Position numbers and translations under genes: made by a program. Below are positions 50,601 to 62,000 of a DNA stretch of 64,000 nt, piece by piece. The stretch lies in NCBI GenBank assembly GCA_030770545.1, contig CM061098.1:6776001-6840000 (forward strand), read 5' to 3'. The notes below the pieces were generated by a model. That model did no database searches. It had not been told where the DNA came from and saw only the letters and a program-made list of their open reading frames with translations. The first letter of the stretch is position 1; each line of letters opens with the position of its first letter. The stretch is from Macropodus opercularis (lineage: Eukaryota > Chordata > Actinopteri > Anabantiformes > Osphronemidae).

Positions 50601-51232
50601 ATAAGAATGTGAATCAATATTTCTAAATCAGTTGAATAGCTGCTAGATGTTAGTTGGTTTGGGTGGAGGTGTGGGGGCTTGGAACCACCATGTGGGGGTT
50701 GGTGCAAAATAACTCCTGCTTTAGTATCCAAAGAAAAGCAGTCTTCAATTGACAACAGTCTTTCAAATAGCTCTGCGCATTTGTTGCATTTACCCGGGTG
50801 TCGTTTCATAAAACTGAATAAATGCCAGTGTAATATCAGACATTCGGGCCTATACACGCGCTCTTGTGATTCAGGAGGATCCTTTCGCCGCCTAAATGCT
50901 TATTACGGTGTCCATTGATGTGTGGTAACTCCTTTGGTCTTTTTTATGAAGCGGTTCCTTGTTAATCGGGCGGTGGGAGACGCTGAAACAGAGGCAGTGC
51001 CACTTTTGGCAGCGTATCCCCCTACACGTTCACGGTCACACTGTGTCCTCAGTTGCCCGTCTTCTAGTCTGCACGTCAGGATTATTATTTGCACCCCCCC
51101 CCCCCGTTTTTTTTTTTTTTACAACTTTAAAGGTACAACTTCTGCAGCCATACACGGCGCCCACCTCATGTGAACTCCACTATCCTCCGTCCAACCTTTC
51201 CAGCTCCTCTGCCAATAATCCAAAATCACACA

Positions 51233-51265
<33 letters not shown>

Positions 51266-51399
51266 CAATTTTCTAAGATGGCGCCTTAATCAGTGTCAAG
51301 TTCAAGTGACTTCTAGCCTGATACAGTGTTGGCTGTATATGGGTAAGGATGCAGGCAGCAGAACAAATACAGTGACAACAATCAACCTCGCAGTCTGAA
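50601..51399. other. Intergenic with homopolymer and CA repeats
   Basis: Contains C12 then G then T14 at 51094-51120 and a (CA)n at about 51226-51265. No gene seen. Confidence 0.6.
51226..51265. repeat. (CA)n microsatellite
   Basis: CA run with a CGCG interruption at its left end. Confidence 0.93.
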
Positions 51400-53470
51400 A
51401 GTCACTTTTCAATGTTTTTTTTTTAATTTCAATCAAAATTTCCGTTCACATTTCTTCATAAATAGTTGGTAAAACAAATCAACCAACATACAGTAGCCTA
51501 AAAAGTACAAGGAAACTCTGCCTCTGGGAGCTAGATAGGCTAGCGCATAGGCCTGCTGCTGTAACATGGTTTGCCTCATGTGGCACAGTGACACAGTTCA
51601 TCAGTATAACATTTTGCTCTTCAGGAATAACTTGGAGTGTGACCCATTTCTCCCAGAAAGTGTTACAACATCACATTCTAGCTGTGGTTATACATCAGAT
51701 ATTTTGCTCTGACCTCTGGACACGGGGCAGAAAGGTACTGGGAATAAGAAAAAGTACTTCTTTTAAATTAAGGTATAGAAAATAGCATATAAAACATATA
51801 TTCCTTAAATTATTTAAATAAACTTATTTCATATATCACTGTCACGAGGTACCGTTTTTACATTTTATTTTAAAAGTAGTGCTGGTGGTCTGAAATTGTT
51901 CTCATATGAGTACAATATACTTTGTGTATGCATAATATTTAATTCTTGAGAATAGGTTACAATGCAATGCTGTAACTCTTTTTGCCATTGAGCGTATTTT
52001 CCCCCCGACCCACATAGATCTAGAATTCCTTCCACTAAATTTTGTTAAACATAAAAAAATGTCATCTTGACAAGTTATTCACACAAAACAAGCAAATGTG
52101 TAATCAAACTGCTCTATATGCAACACCACAACAAATAACACGCTTAGTTTCACAGAAGAATTACATTTAAAACAATGCAAGCTGACAGACAAAAAACTTT
52201 TTTTTATTTTTGAAGATACTGTGTTGTGACAGTTCCATTGTTGCCGATGCACACATTTAAACATACTTGCACAAAGACAATGCTGGAATTATAAAGATTG
52301 CCATACTGGCGCATGTAGTTGGGTGCTTGACCCGAATTTGAAATACTCAAAATACTGTCACCTTGATTTGGAAATAATGAGCTTTGCACACTCGTCTAAA
52401 ACCTGTATAGGAGTGTAATAGACTGATGGGTTTTGTTTTTTTTTTTCTTTCCTCCAGTACTGAGTTTATGCTAAGGATTGATATCTATTTCTGATTCTAT
52501 CAAAGTAAAATACACAAAGTTTGAATTTAACCAAAAATAAAGATATCAACAGAACCGTTTTATAGCTTTTCAGCTCAACTGAACTCAGTCCTACAAAGTC
52601 AGTGATTTACATGTCAATGGTCTCATAAACAAAATAAAAGTGACGGAAATATCTGCATTATATATAGACAAATCCATAATATTCATATAGACGATTTATT
52701 CGATCCAAATAAGACACATGTAGGCCTATTGGTTAAAAAGAAAAACAAAAGGATACAATCGCGATGTTGGAGCTTTAGAGTTTATCATTTGTTCACTGTT
52801 AAGCTGGTTATGACCAAAACTGTACAGTTCTTGTTAGAAAACATTTCCATAAATATCATTTAAGTTTCAGAACTTATACCCATAATTAAATTACAAATTG
52901 ATAAATATGGCATCATGGATATGTATTTACAACGGTATTAACAAAAGGCAACGTTATATTCAACGGTAACAATCGTAACCTAATACCACATTTCTCCACC
53001 TGAAAACGGACGCTGACAACAGATTCGACCCCATCAAACAAGGAAATACATTCACGAGTAAAATATTTATTTATGTTTTTTTTTACTGTTCAAGTTCATG
53101 ACAAAGACTTTGGCACGTTTCTTAAGACTGTTTGAAGTTCCAACAATCAATTGAAGAGGCGACAATAGCACGTCACCGTCATATAAAACAGCATGTAATA
53201 ATCTTCCTTTTTATTCTTTTTTTTTAAATAAAATTTTGAGAAAATACATAAAATGAAAAATAAAACAATTTTATTCTGAAATCTGTAAACTAAAATTTAA
53301 AAAAACATTTATTTATACTCAAAGTATGTTTCTTTATTCGGGATTGATTTGTTTTCCTCAAAACTGCGGAGTAAAAGTCTAATTTCGTGATCCTGAGAAC
53401 GACGTGGCCTGCTTGGTGCTGGCTTTTGCTCTCATCTCCTGTTGTTGTGGTTGTCGTCCCAATTCCATTA

Positions 53471-53510
<40 letters not shown>

Positions 53511-53618
53511 GCGTGTATGAAATGCAGTGGAATAGTTTTTAAGGTTTTTTATCCTCATTTATCCTCAACCTCGTGGTCCACATTGAGAGAGAGCGAGAGA
53601 GGGTTTGCTCTTCTGACT
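51400..53618 (-). other. Probable zic3 3' UTR and 3' flank
   Basis: AT-rich sequence downstream of the zic3 stop. Minus-strand poly(A) signal candidates (TTTATT on plus) occur at 53333-53338, 53308-53313, 53270-53275, near 53064 and further left, so alternative 3' ends are possible. A Pumilio-type UGUAAAUA site lies at 52924-52931. The true end cannot be fixed from sequence. Confidence 0.4.
53471..53519. repeat. (GT)n-(GC)n alternating purine-pyrimidine tract, Z-DNA candidate
   Basis: Strict alternation of purine and pyrimidine over 49 bp: about 26 bp of GT, then GC-rich alternation, then GTGTATG. It lies 100 bp past the zic3 stop codon, so it is very probably transcribed in the zic3 3' UTR. 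Confidence 0.85.
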
Positions 53619-53801
53619 TCAAACGTACCATTCATTAAAGTTGGGGGCCAGTCCTTCGCTGTGGCCAGACGTGTTTTGCACGGCTGACGGCGGTGTTTTT
53701 GTCGGGTCTTCAGTGCTGGTTGAGACCAACACTGGCGGTGTGGACGACTCGTATCCGGAGCTTGCTGCTGGAGAGGACTCGGATCCTTGAGACTCGTGTA
53801 C
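53619..53801 (-). CDS. zic3: zic3 coding exon 3
   Basis: Encodes residues 386-445, including the last His of finger 5 (VH) and the Ser/Thr-rich C-terminal tail ending EWYV. A TTGCAG acceptor precedes the GTA codon; the intron phase is 0. The stop is TGA at 53619-53621. Confidence 0.93.
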   Translation of the reverse strand, partial: VHESQGSESSPAASSGYESSTPPVLVSTSTEDPTKTPPSAVQNTSGHSEGLAPNFNEWYV

Positions 53802-56251
53802 CTGCAATAAAATAGGAGAAGAGCATTTACTGAGGCTGAAAGTATGATATCCGTTTAGAGTAGCTTGATAGAAGGGTTAATGCGGATTAACTCTGGCCTT
53901 TATAGGGCAGCTACAACAATAAACACAGTAAACTTAAAACCCTGCGTCACGGCAACTTATTCACTGCAATAACAGTCCCCCGCGTAACCGTGTTTTTCTG
54001 TGTGGTTCCAAGTAAGAAATGGAAAAACAAATCAGTGTACGCATTTCTTTAAAACAGTATGTGTGTCCATATTTATGAAACTAAGCAAGGAACAAGTTGT
54101 GAGTCTCCTACACAAGTAAAATATTCACAGCTCCTTCATTATTATATTTCAAGTGTTACTAACGGAATAACTTGCGCGTAATATTGTTTTGCAGTGTGGC
54201 AGTGTTCTAGCCCAACATCTTAAGAAGAGCCTGAAGTTGTGATAGTGCTTGTCTGTAGCAGAGGGCGAGGGGGTGGGGTGGGGGGGGTGCTGTGTGTGTG
54301 TGTGTGTGTTAATGTGTTTAAAGAGTAATGAAGACGTTAATTACCTTCATGTGTTTCCTGAGAGAGCTGGGGTGTGTGTAGGACTTGTCGCACACTTTGC
54401 AGATGTATGGCTTGTCTGATGTGTGCACATGCATGTGCTTTTTCCTGTCGCTGCTGTTGGCGAAGCGTCTGTCACAGCCATCAAATTCACACTTAAACGG
54501 CTTCTCACCTGCAGGATTAAACACACACACACATACACACGGTGAATAGCCGACACCAAACAAACTCCCGTTGTAACACCACCTGGAAAAGCCAAAGCTC
54601 TGAGATGTAAATTGCAAGCGGGCTATTATATAACAGAGTAACCTACATTTTCGGGGCGACATGGATACAGCTCCACTACTACACGCTGCTCTGTCAGGCT
54701 TTATTTATTCAAGAGGCCTGCTGCTTCATGCTACTACTGACCTGCTCTGTGCGTCTACACTATAGTAAACACTGAATCAACAGGGCATTTCTGCACCATG
54801 CAAGAGCTGAACTACAGCGAGATTTTAAAACCCAGTCAAAGTGTTATAATTGTAGTGGCATTTAGAAATGTTCTGCCTAAACAGCCCCGTGGAGCTGACG
54901 CACTCCAACTTTATTCATGTGCCAAAGTTTCTCTGTGTATCACTAACACACAGATTCTAGCACAGTGGCTAAAGATGTTAAGAGGCGTAAGGAAGAACAG
55001 AACTGCGTTTATATTTTCCTACATCACTGAAGCAACACTTTGTATAACTTTAGTCAGAAGTGGGATCATTTAATCTGCGCGTACAGCGTTTTGGGACACG
55101 CTGTACTGCTGTGATACGTGATAAATGTGGATCCAAGTTCTCCAAAACAACAGCATGCATGTTTTTCGGAGCACCCTGGCACAACGTGGCCTCCATTTCT
55201 ACTGAGGGCAGCCCTGACTCTTCCACCGTTACTTTACGTCGTGACATTGTCAGTACCTACCTGTGTGTGTTCTTTTGTGGATTTTCAAATTTTCTGATCT
55301 GGCGAATATTTTCCCACATCCGGGGAACGGGCACGGGAACGGTTTCTCGCCCGTGTGCACACGGATGTGGTTGACGAGTTTGTACTTGGCCTTAAAAGAT
55401 TTCCCTTCTCGCGGACAGTCCTCCCAGAAGCAGACGTGGTTGCTCTGCTCGGGACCGCCGACATGCTCCATGGACACATGAGTGACCATCTCGTGCATGG
55501 TACTGAAAGTCCTGTCGCAAGTCTTTTTGGGTCTGTTCATCTGGTTCTCGTCTATCCATTTGCAGGATAATTCTTGTTTAATCGGTTGTCTCATGTATCT
55601 AAAGAAGGCCCCTGGACCGTGGTGCGTCGGCACATTCATCCCCATGTTCATGTTGATAGGATGGTTGTAGTTGTGGAGCTGAGCCCCGTAGGGGTCCGTT
55701 CGAGGACTTGCGACCGGACGATACGGATCAGGTCTTCCGAAAATGTCCCCGCGTAAGCCAAGATGCATTTGGCTGTTAACAACATGTCCACTCGGCGAAG
55801 TGTGGCTCACCCCCTGGTCGTGGAGTCCTGGAAACAACAGATGTCCGGGGTTATCGGTGATTCCGGGCGGCCCGTGGAGGCTCCCCGCCGAAGCTGCAAA
55901 GATCCCATGCTGGGCACTCGGCGCTGTGGACTCTCCAACACCCCGGTTCCGCAAAAGAAAGTCCCGTGTTGAATTGAACGCTCCCCCACCGTACGAGCCC
56001 ACCTGCCCGCCGTGAGAGTGTCCCAGGGCGGCTGCATATCCAGTGGCTTGCGGAGTGAATGCTGATGTCTGGCCGGAGGCGATATCGTGAGCCACGGGGC
56101 TGATTTTGAAAGCGGCGGAGTGGGAGGAATCGGTGAAGGGATTCAGTCCCAGACCCGGGTCTCTGTTGCCGATTTCGTGATGCCGTGGTGTCCCAAAACC
56201 CCCCATTCCTAACGATGCAAACTGCGGACCGCTATCAAGAAGCATAGTCAT
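53619..56251 (-). CDS. zic3: Zic family member 3, zinc-finger transcription factor (three coding exons)
   Basis: Nuclear transcription factor controlling neural plate, left-right axis and mesoderm patterning; loss of human ZIC3 causes X-linked heterotaxy. Joining 55261-56251, 54345-54508 and 53619-53801 gives 445 residues (human is 467). The start MTMLLD and the end NFNEWYV match ZIC3. Seen: the STRDFLLRNRG (ZOC-type) motif at 94-104; a IKQE sumoylation-type site at 224-227; five C2H2 fingers: C230/C245/H258/H263, C274/C279/H295/H299, C307/C312/H325/H329, C337/C342/H355/H359 and C367/C370/H383/H387. Fingers 1 and 2 have the tandem CxW signature (W232, W276). The Ala and His runs of mammalian ZIC3 are missing. 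Exon 2 is 164 nt as in mammals. It diverges from zic6, 7.2 kb away. Confidence 0.95.
54263..54287 (+). other. G-quadruplex motif in zic3 intron 2
   Basis: Four G-tracts of at least three with loops CGA, T and T. It lies on the non-transcribed strand, so the nascent RNA is C-rich and an R-loop is possible. Confidence 0.6.
54291..54309. repeat. (TG)n in zic3 intron 2; (CA)n in the transcript
   Basis: A 19-bp TG run ending 35 bp from the exon 2 donor. In RNA it is a CA repeat, the known binding sequence of hnRNP L. Confidence 0.9.
54345..54508 (-). CDS. zic3: zic3 coding exon 2 (fingers 4 and 5)
   Basis: 164 nt. It completes the Gly codon split with exon 1 and encodes EKPFKCEFDG through SLRKHMK, which is finger 4 and most of finger 5. 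The acceptor is TGCAG, the donor AAG/GTAATT. Because 164 is not a multiple of three, skipping would shift the frame and lose both fingers. Confidence 0.95.
54509..55260 (-). other. zic3 intron 1
   Basis: 752-bp GT-AG intron, donor GTAGGT, phase 1. Its 3' end carries a UG repeat 12 nt from exon 2 in place of a strong polypyrimidine tract. The 91-codon plus-strand ORF inside it is not credible. Confidence 0.9.
54521..54540. repeat. (AC)n in zic3 intron 1; (UG)n in the transcript
   Basis: A 20-bp AC run with one T interruption. On the transcript it is a UG repeat sitting just upstream of the exon 2 acceptor, the sequence type bound by TDP-43 and CELF proteins. Confidence 0.9.
55261..56251 (-). 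CDS. zic3: zic3 coding exon 1
   Basis: 991 nt, residues 1-330 plus the first base of Gly331, covering the N-terminal regulatory region and fingers 1-3. The open frame runs on for RY and a stop in the intron; the donor ACAG/GTAGGT is at 55261/55260. ATG is 56249-56251, followed by a second in-frame ATG two codons later as in other ZIC3 genes. Confidence 0.95.
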
Positions 56252-56700
56252 GAGCTTGAAGCAAACTTAGGAGACGGGAAGAAAACAAAAAACAAAATTA
56301 AAATCCAGTTTCTCGGGGCGCGCAAGCTGCAGACACCACGCCGAGATTTACCACGTTCTGGGAAAAATCCTGAAATAAAAGGCAAAGCCAAAACGGGAAA
56401 AATCCTGTGCGTAAAGAGTTGGGAGGAAAAAAAACTCCCGTTGACTGCGATCCGTGAGAAAGAGGATCAAACTTCCCCCCCTTTCCAGGCGGATGATGTC
56501 CTTGGACTGATAAAGTCAATCACTCACTCCCAGAACATAAATGAACTCGGGAGGCAGTGCTACGACGGCCAATCAGCGCTCAGCTGTCCCTCTGACACGT
56601 GACTACCAAGGAGGGTGTTAATTGGCTGGATTTCGGATGATTGGCACAGTTTGGTATTGAAGATGGCAGGTCTTCTCAATTGGTTTCATTTGATTGGCTC
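56252..56700 (-). promoter_or_regulatory. zic3 5' UTR and promoter with five CCAAT boxes
   Basis: CCAAT occurs at 56569-56573 on plus and, on the minus strand, at 56621-56625, 56640-56644, 56679-56683 and 56693-56697. Several have good NF-Y flanks (GCCAATCA). No TATA box is evident. Transcription probably starts within 56300-56520. Confidence 0.55.
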
Positions 56701-56993
56701 GTACAAGCACTATTTTGCAGGTATAACGGAGCACTCTGGCTCACATCCTACGTGTGTACTGCGTAGCGCATGCTTTATGCAGCTTTACCTGATTTACACT
56801 CCTCAAAGAAGCTCAGAGCAGCTGCGTGAATGAAAATAAGTAGATGCAGATTCCTGTTTTGAAAAATTACAGATGGTGTTAATTCTACAACATAAAATGT
56901 GTTTTGTTTTGTCACGTGCGTAATGCGTAAAACTTTTTTCGCGCATTTTGGACCAAGGTTTAACTTTGAGATGATTACTTTTATGATTTCAAA
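56701..56993. other. zic3 upstream flank
   Basis: Mixed sequence between the CCAAT cluster and the tetranucleotide array; nothing distinctive. Confidence 0.4.
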
Positions 56994-57236
<243 letters not shown>

Positions 57237-58100
57237 TGCATTTGTTGTTTGTCTCTTTTCATGTCACCAGTTTGGCTCTTATTAAGTGAAAACTTGAATG
57301 TACTTGGCACTGTTCCAAAATGTGGCTTTCTTGAAGCCGCTTGAAAAGGGAGGGGGTTATTTTTTTGCAAAAGCTCTATAGGGTGTAGGACGGAGAAATA
57401 AAAGACAGAAAGAAAGATGGCAGTAATTGTAATATCCTGAGATTTTTTCGCTCAGCCAAAAATTCGTGCCATTGAGCAAGTTTCACAGGGCTGCCGCTGA
57501 CTCGCTGCAGGACACATAAAATCTGATCAAGTTCAGAGACGCGTTGAGTGCTTCAAGCGGCGCTTTTTAACTCCAAGCCTTTCACATCCTTTCCCCCTCA
57601 ATCTGTCCCAGGAAAGAGTTCACATTCCTTATTTTAGGGGATCCGGACCAAAAAAAAAAAAACCCCAGCAAATCAGTCCTTCATTCTGCTTTCGCCCTCG
57701 TCCCGCATTTAGTCCCAGAACATTTCCTCGGGTAAGAGATATAGATTGGTAAGGTGAGTTTTCCTACTTCTCCGTTGTCTTTCTGTGTTGGATGGGGCAC
57801 AGGGGTGGGCCTGTGCGCACTGCTCGGCGTGGAAGTGTGTAAATCAACTTTTTATTGTATTTAGCCTGTGGAGGTTACATGGGATTTGGGTTGGTTGAAG
57901 TGAACATAGCTCGCTCGCTGCTTAGACCTGTTACTCATATGGTAATTTAATTGTTGCAAGGAGCCGCGTACCTCAGATTTTCATAGCCGTTGTGCAAGAA
58001 CACTTGCGCTTTTTTTGTACATAACCTGAACAACTTGCAGCAAAACGACGAATGAGATTCACTTCGCTTTTCCTCCATAAGCCGCAGCCCCTCACCCAAC
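57237..58100. other. zic3-zic6 intergenic, promoter-distal
   Basis: Unique sequence with an A13 run at 57650-57662 and CpG-containing segments around 57480-57560. No ORF of note. Confidence 0.45.
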
Positions 58101-58104
58101 CCAC

Positions 58105-58269
58105 CGTCTGCCTCTCTCTCCCTTCTTTCTTTCTCTTCCTCCCTCTCTCTCTCTCTTTCACCAGGCATAGCCTCTCACAGTTTACTCCCCCTTTGCTCTC
58201 CCATACCCGTCTTCTCACGCGGCACACATCTTGCGCGTGCACAAACGCACACACCCACTGTACTATGGG

Positions 58270-58302
<33 letters not shown>
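58105..58302. repeat. Pyrimidine-rich (CT)n stretch and (CA)n microsatellite
   Basis: CT-rich sequence at about 58110-58162, then a (CA)n run at about 58269-58302. The ORFs here on both strands are composition artefacts. Confidence 0.85.
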
Positions 58303-61300
58303 GAGCGAGTTTTCCTTTGCAGTTTTGCAGCGTGAGATTTATGGCGACCTTTGTGAACTTTCACAAGTGACAAGCAGCTTGTTAAGTTTCCTATATTCCC
58401 TCCATATTTTATTGGCTTGTTGAATCGTGAAGGTTTCGTAGGCCACTTAAGGTTATTTTGCAGCTTTATTATCACGATGAAATACTTAATGAAATCATTA
58501 AGCAACATGGTTTAGATGAGTCACAAATGTTTGCGCGACGGAGCCGCGGATCCACGGGTCTCTTGCTGAGTAAAAGGAGAGCTGTCATCAGCTACAGGCC
58601 TAATGTAAAGCAACTGTTGCTCCAGAGCTAACTTTCAAACTACTGCAGATCCTTTCGGGTATATGCTGGCATTTGTTAAACATTTATTTGATTTGATTTT
58701 CAAGTGTGGAATTTGACCACGGAGGGTTCAAAACATGGATGTTTTCCCACAGCATAAAACAAAATCGAGAACTAAAACTGTCATGGCAGCACAAATAGCG
58801 GTTTTAAAATAATTTTCACTTTCCCGTCAAAAGGACCTTCCTCCCCTTCTTGCCTGGAAGGAACGCACTGCTGGCGCGTAATTCTTTGTGGACGGTGTAA
58901 ACGTGGAAACTTTGAGACTCGGGGAAGGAGCCTGTTAGAGCTGCAGCGTGCGTCTCACCAGCCTTTCGTGCCACTGCTCGAGCTGCTCAGACACATTTCA
59001 CTCCCGTTTTCAGCTCTAGTCGTGAGCATTTCCAACGTTTATATTTGTAGTTTCGCATCCACACTATTGCACAGCTCGCATTCATATTCACGTTCATTAA
59101 ATAAGTGTCTGACACAGCTGACAATCTTTAATGATAATTCCCAGATTAATGATATTTTGCACATTAATCACAATTCAAGGTTGTTCTGCGCTATGTAACA
59201 TTTAATTATTTAGTTATCTATGCTGGGACTTACCTCACAGGCGTTGGGATACTCTATTGGTTATAACATAGTCTTCTCCAAACCGAGCATGCGCGTTGCC
59301 TTAAAATATGACTATTGTAGTGTGCATACTTCTGAGGCAGCAGGCCTGTGCTGTTGGAAAAGAGTAGGACCCAAACCAGCCTAAATGGTAGAACCCCTCA
59401 CATTTATGCGTTTATTCTGCCCAGAGTCAGCAGCTGTGAGGCTTATTTCAGTGCATAATTTAAAAATGGCCTAGATATATGGTTATTTTTCTTATATAGT
59501 AAAACTGGCCTATGGCAGCTCAGCTATGATTTGTGAACTTGTACAGCAAAGTGTTTTTTTGTTTTTTATATGTAAGTGTGTGTTGTCTGGCCTGAAGCCT
59601 ACTCTATGTTTAGCTGCTCAGGCCACTGGTGCTATGGACAAGTTTGTGGGTTTAAAGTTAACTCACTAGCAGCCAGACACAAGTTAAAGCTCCATGTCCC
59701 TGAAAAACCAGCTAAACCACTGGATGTTGTTGCGTCTCTTAATCAAATAGCAGCGTGTGTGATAAGCAGTGTGCCTGCACAGTTGCAGGACGGGGTTGTG
59801 CTGTGATTTTAGTGGGTTGTGCTGAAGCTCTAGTAGGTTTTTTGCTGTGTTTTAATGTTGCATATCCCACATTCTCTCACTGTTTGCACGGTGGGTTAAT
59901 AAGAAAATGAATTGCTGTGTTTTGTGTGCTGCGTGGGGTTTATGTGTGTTGGGGGGTATTTCCCACAACACTGCTGAGTTGTCTTACAGTGTGCGGAGCC
60001 ACAACACCATAGAGCCTCAGGTTCTGGTCTGCATTAATACCATAGTATTTCACTCAACTAAATGACACAATAAAATAACAGCCTGCCTCCGTTTCAGCAT
60101 GAATGTTGTTTACATGCGGAACATTTGCATCCACTTATTACCAGGATCCTTAGGTTACACTAAGCATTTACACTATTTATCTTTGTAAATTCATATCAGA
60201 TGTTATGTTTAATTTCTGTGCAAGCAGTGATGTCTATGAATTTATCGTAGGTTCTAGAGGTTTACGCGTCGAATCACAACTGAACTTGCATTTTAGGCAG
60301 ATTTTTGTAAAGTATTTGCGCTTGTTTTCTGTTTTCTCAATCTCAGTAATATGTTCGCACTCTTTGCTTGCTCCATATAATTTAACACTATTACAACAGC
60401 AAATCGGTGTCTATATTTCGTAGATTATAAGGTCAGTTGGGTCTTGAGTGACTGTTTGGAGTTCACCTTCATATGGCTGATGGAAAGGACTAATGACCTC
60501 TTGCTGTGATTTGCTGGAGCATCTGTCTGCAAATGGACTCATCCCAAACCTGTTAATTCATCTAAATTTCATAAACCCATGGCAAGACTGCCATCCCTCA
60601 TCAATTATCATATCTCAGCACACTCCATGCTAATTGCAGCGGTTCTTTAAACATACACACATGCATAAAATGGCACATAAGAATTTTTTTTTAAATGAAC
60701 AGGCAGCAGCTGCATGTTTGCGTGTGATATACACACATTTGGTTGATTGTTTAAATGAGTCTGTGCCCGCAGAATTTCTGTATAATATTTTTGCAGCTAC
60801 ATTCACATGTTCACAATATGTTTGAACTGGGAAGAGTGAATTATAAAGAAAGATGCGACTTATATTTTGGCTTTGTGCGAATAGGTTTTCCCAATAATAC
60901 GTTTCGCATGATTTTATAAGAATTCTTCAGCTTTCCCGCTTTAACGAATCAGGATTTTGAGGCTAGTCTGTAAAATGATGTTAAGCTGTAACTGTGGTCA
61001 AGCTGACATTTGACTCCAGTTTCACTGTAATGGGGAGGACTGGAGCCTTACGCATTAAAGGCTGCTCCCTGACATAAATGTTTTGATTGTTGTGAGTGAT
61101 ATTTTGTTTGCAACAGTCACAAAGATTTTGTCTGGTCTGTCAAGCAACAAACGTAAATGACTCGACTCTTAGAGCTGCAGGGTTGGAGGTCTGCAAATGT
61201 CAAAATATGAAAAAAAAAATCCTCTGCACTTATTTGAGCTCAAATTTAACTAATAATATTGATAATATGTTGCAACTAGATGGAAAAAAAATCAGCTAAC

Positions 61301-62000
61301 AAATGTATAAATAATTGTCTCATATTTGCTTCTTTCAGATTATTTATCTGTCAGTACGTATCACTTTAAGATGAATCATACATACTCCAACCTTGTGAAA
61401 TTAAATAAATGTAAACAATATTTTGTACATACATTAAATAATAGAATTAGATAAATTTAGCTGTTTATGTTACTAGTAGACCTACATACTGTGGATCCAA
61501 GAGAAATTAATACATCTTCTAATATATGGGAAACTGCTTATTAGGCCACACTATTATTAGGTTATGACCACATTAAGAGCCATTTCAACATATTAGCATT
61601 TTTATTATTTAAATACTCGTCGCCCTTTAACAGCACATTACAGAATTTTACAGTATTATCTGCAGTTCTCATATGCCCATAGCGCACACTTCACTTGCTG
61701 CGTGTCCGCGTTCAGTCATAAAGTGCAGTTATTGCACATGGTCTCTTTGCTGCAGAGGAGATTCCGGAGTCATCTGGGGCGCAGGTCTGTCAGTCCTTTA
61801 TGCTGCCTGAATGACAGATTGGAAACTCTCGGTCTATTTGCCTTCAACCTTCAATCATTTTCGGAAATGCATCGGGTTAAAGGTTGACAAACATGAGCGT
61901 CCATTACAATCATGACGGAATTAGGCCAGTTCTGGGCCTGTCTACTATTTTGCGGCACTTAATGTCAAGTGGGCCCCTTGCTTTGTCTCTGCCTATGATC
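58303..62000. other. zic3-zic6 intergenic, no gene seen
   Basis: Mostly AT-rich unique sequence. GCATGCGCGTTGCC near 59288 resembles NRF1 and RFX half-sites. No coding gene; shared zic3/zic6 enhancers are plausible but not individually demonstrable. Confidence 0.4.

Larger units (their letters stand above)
53802..54344 (-). other. zic3 intron 2
   Basis: 543-bp GT-AG intron. On the transcript it begins GUAAUU, then from 35 nt inside carries a (CA)n tract (54291-54309) followed by a C-rich run, the complement of the G-quadruplex motif at 54263-54287. Confidence 0.9.

Noticed and set aside
55743..56037. ORFs on the opposite strand or other frames of zic3 exon 1
   Set aside because: GC-rich coding shadows of the zic3 N-terminal region.
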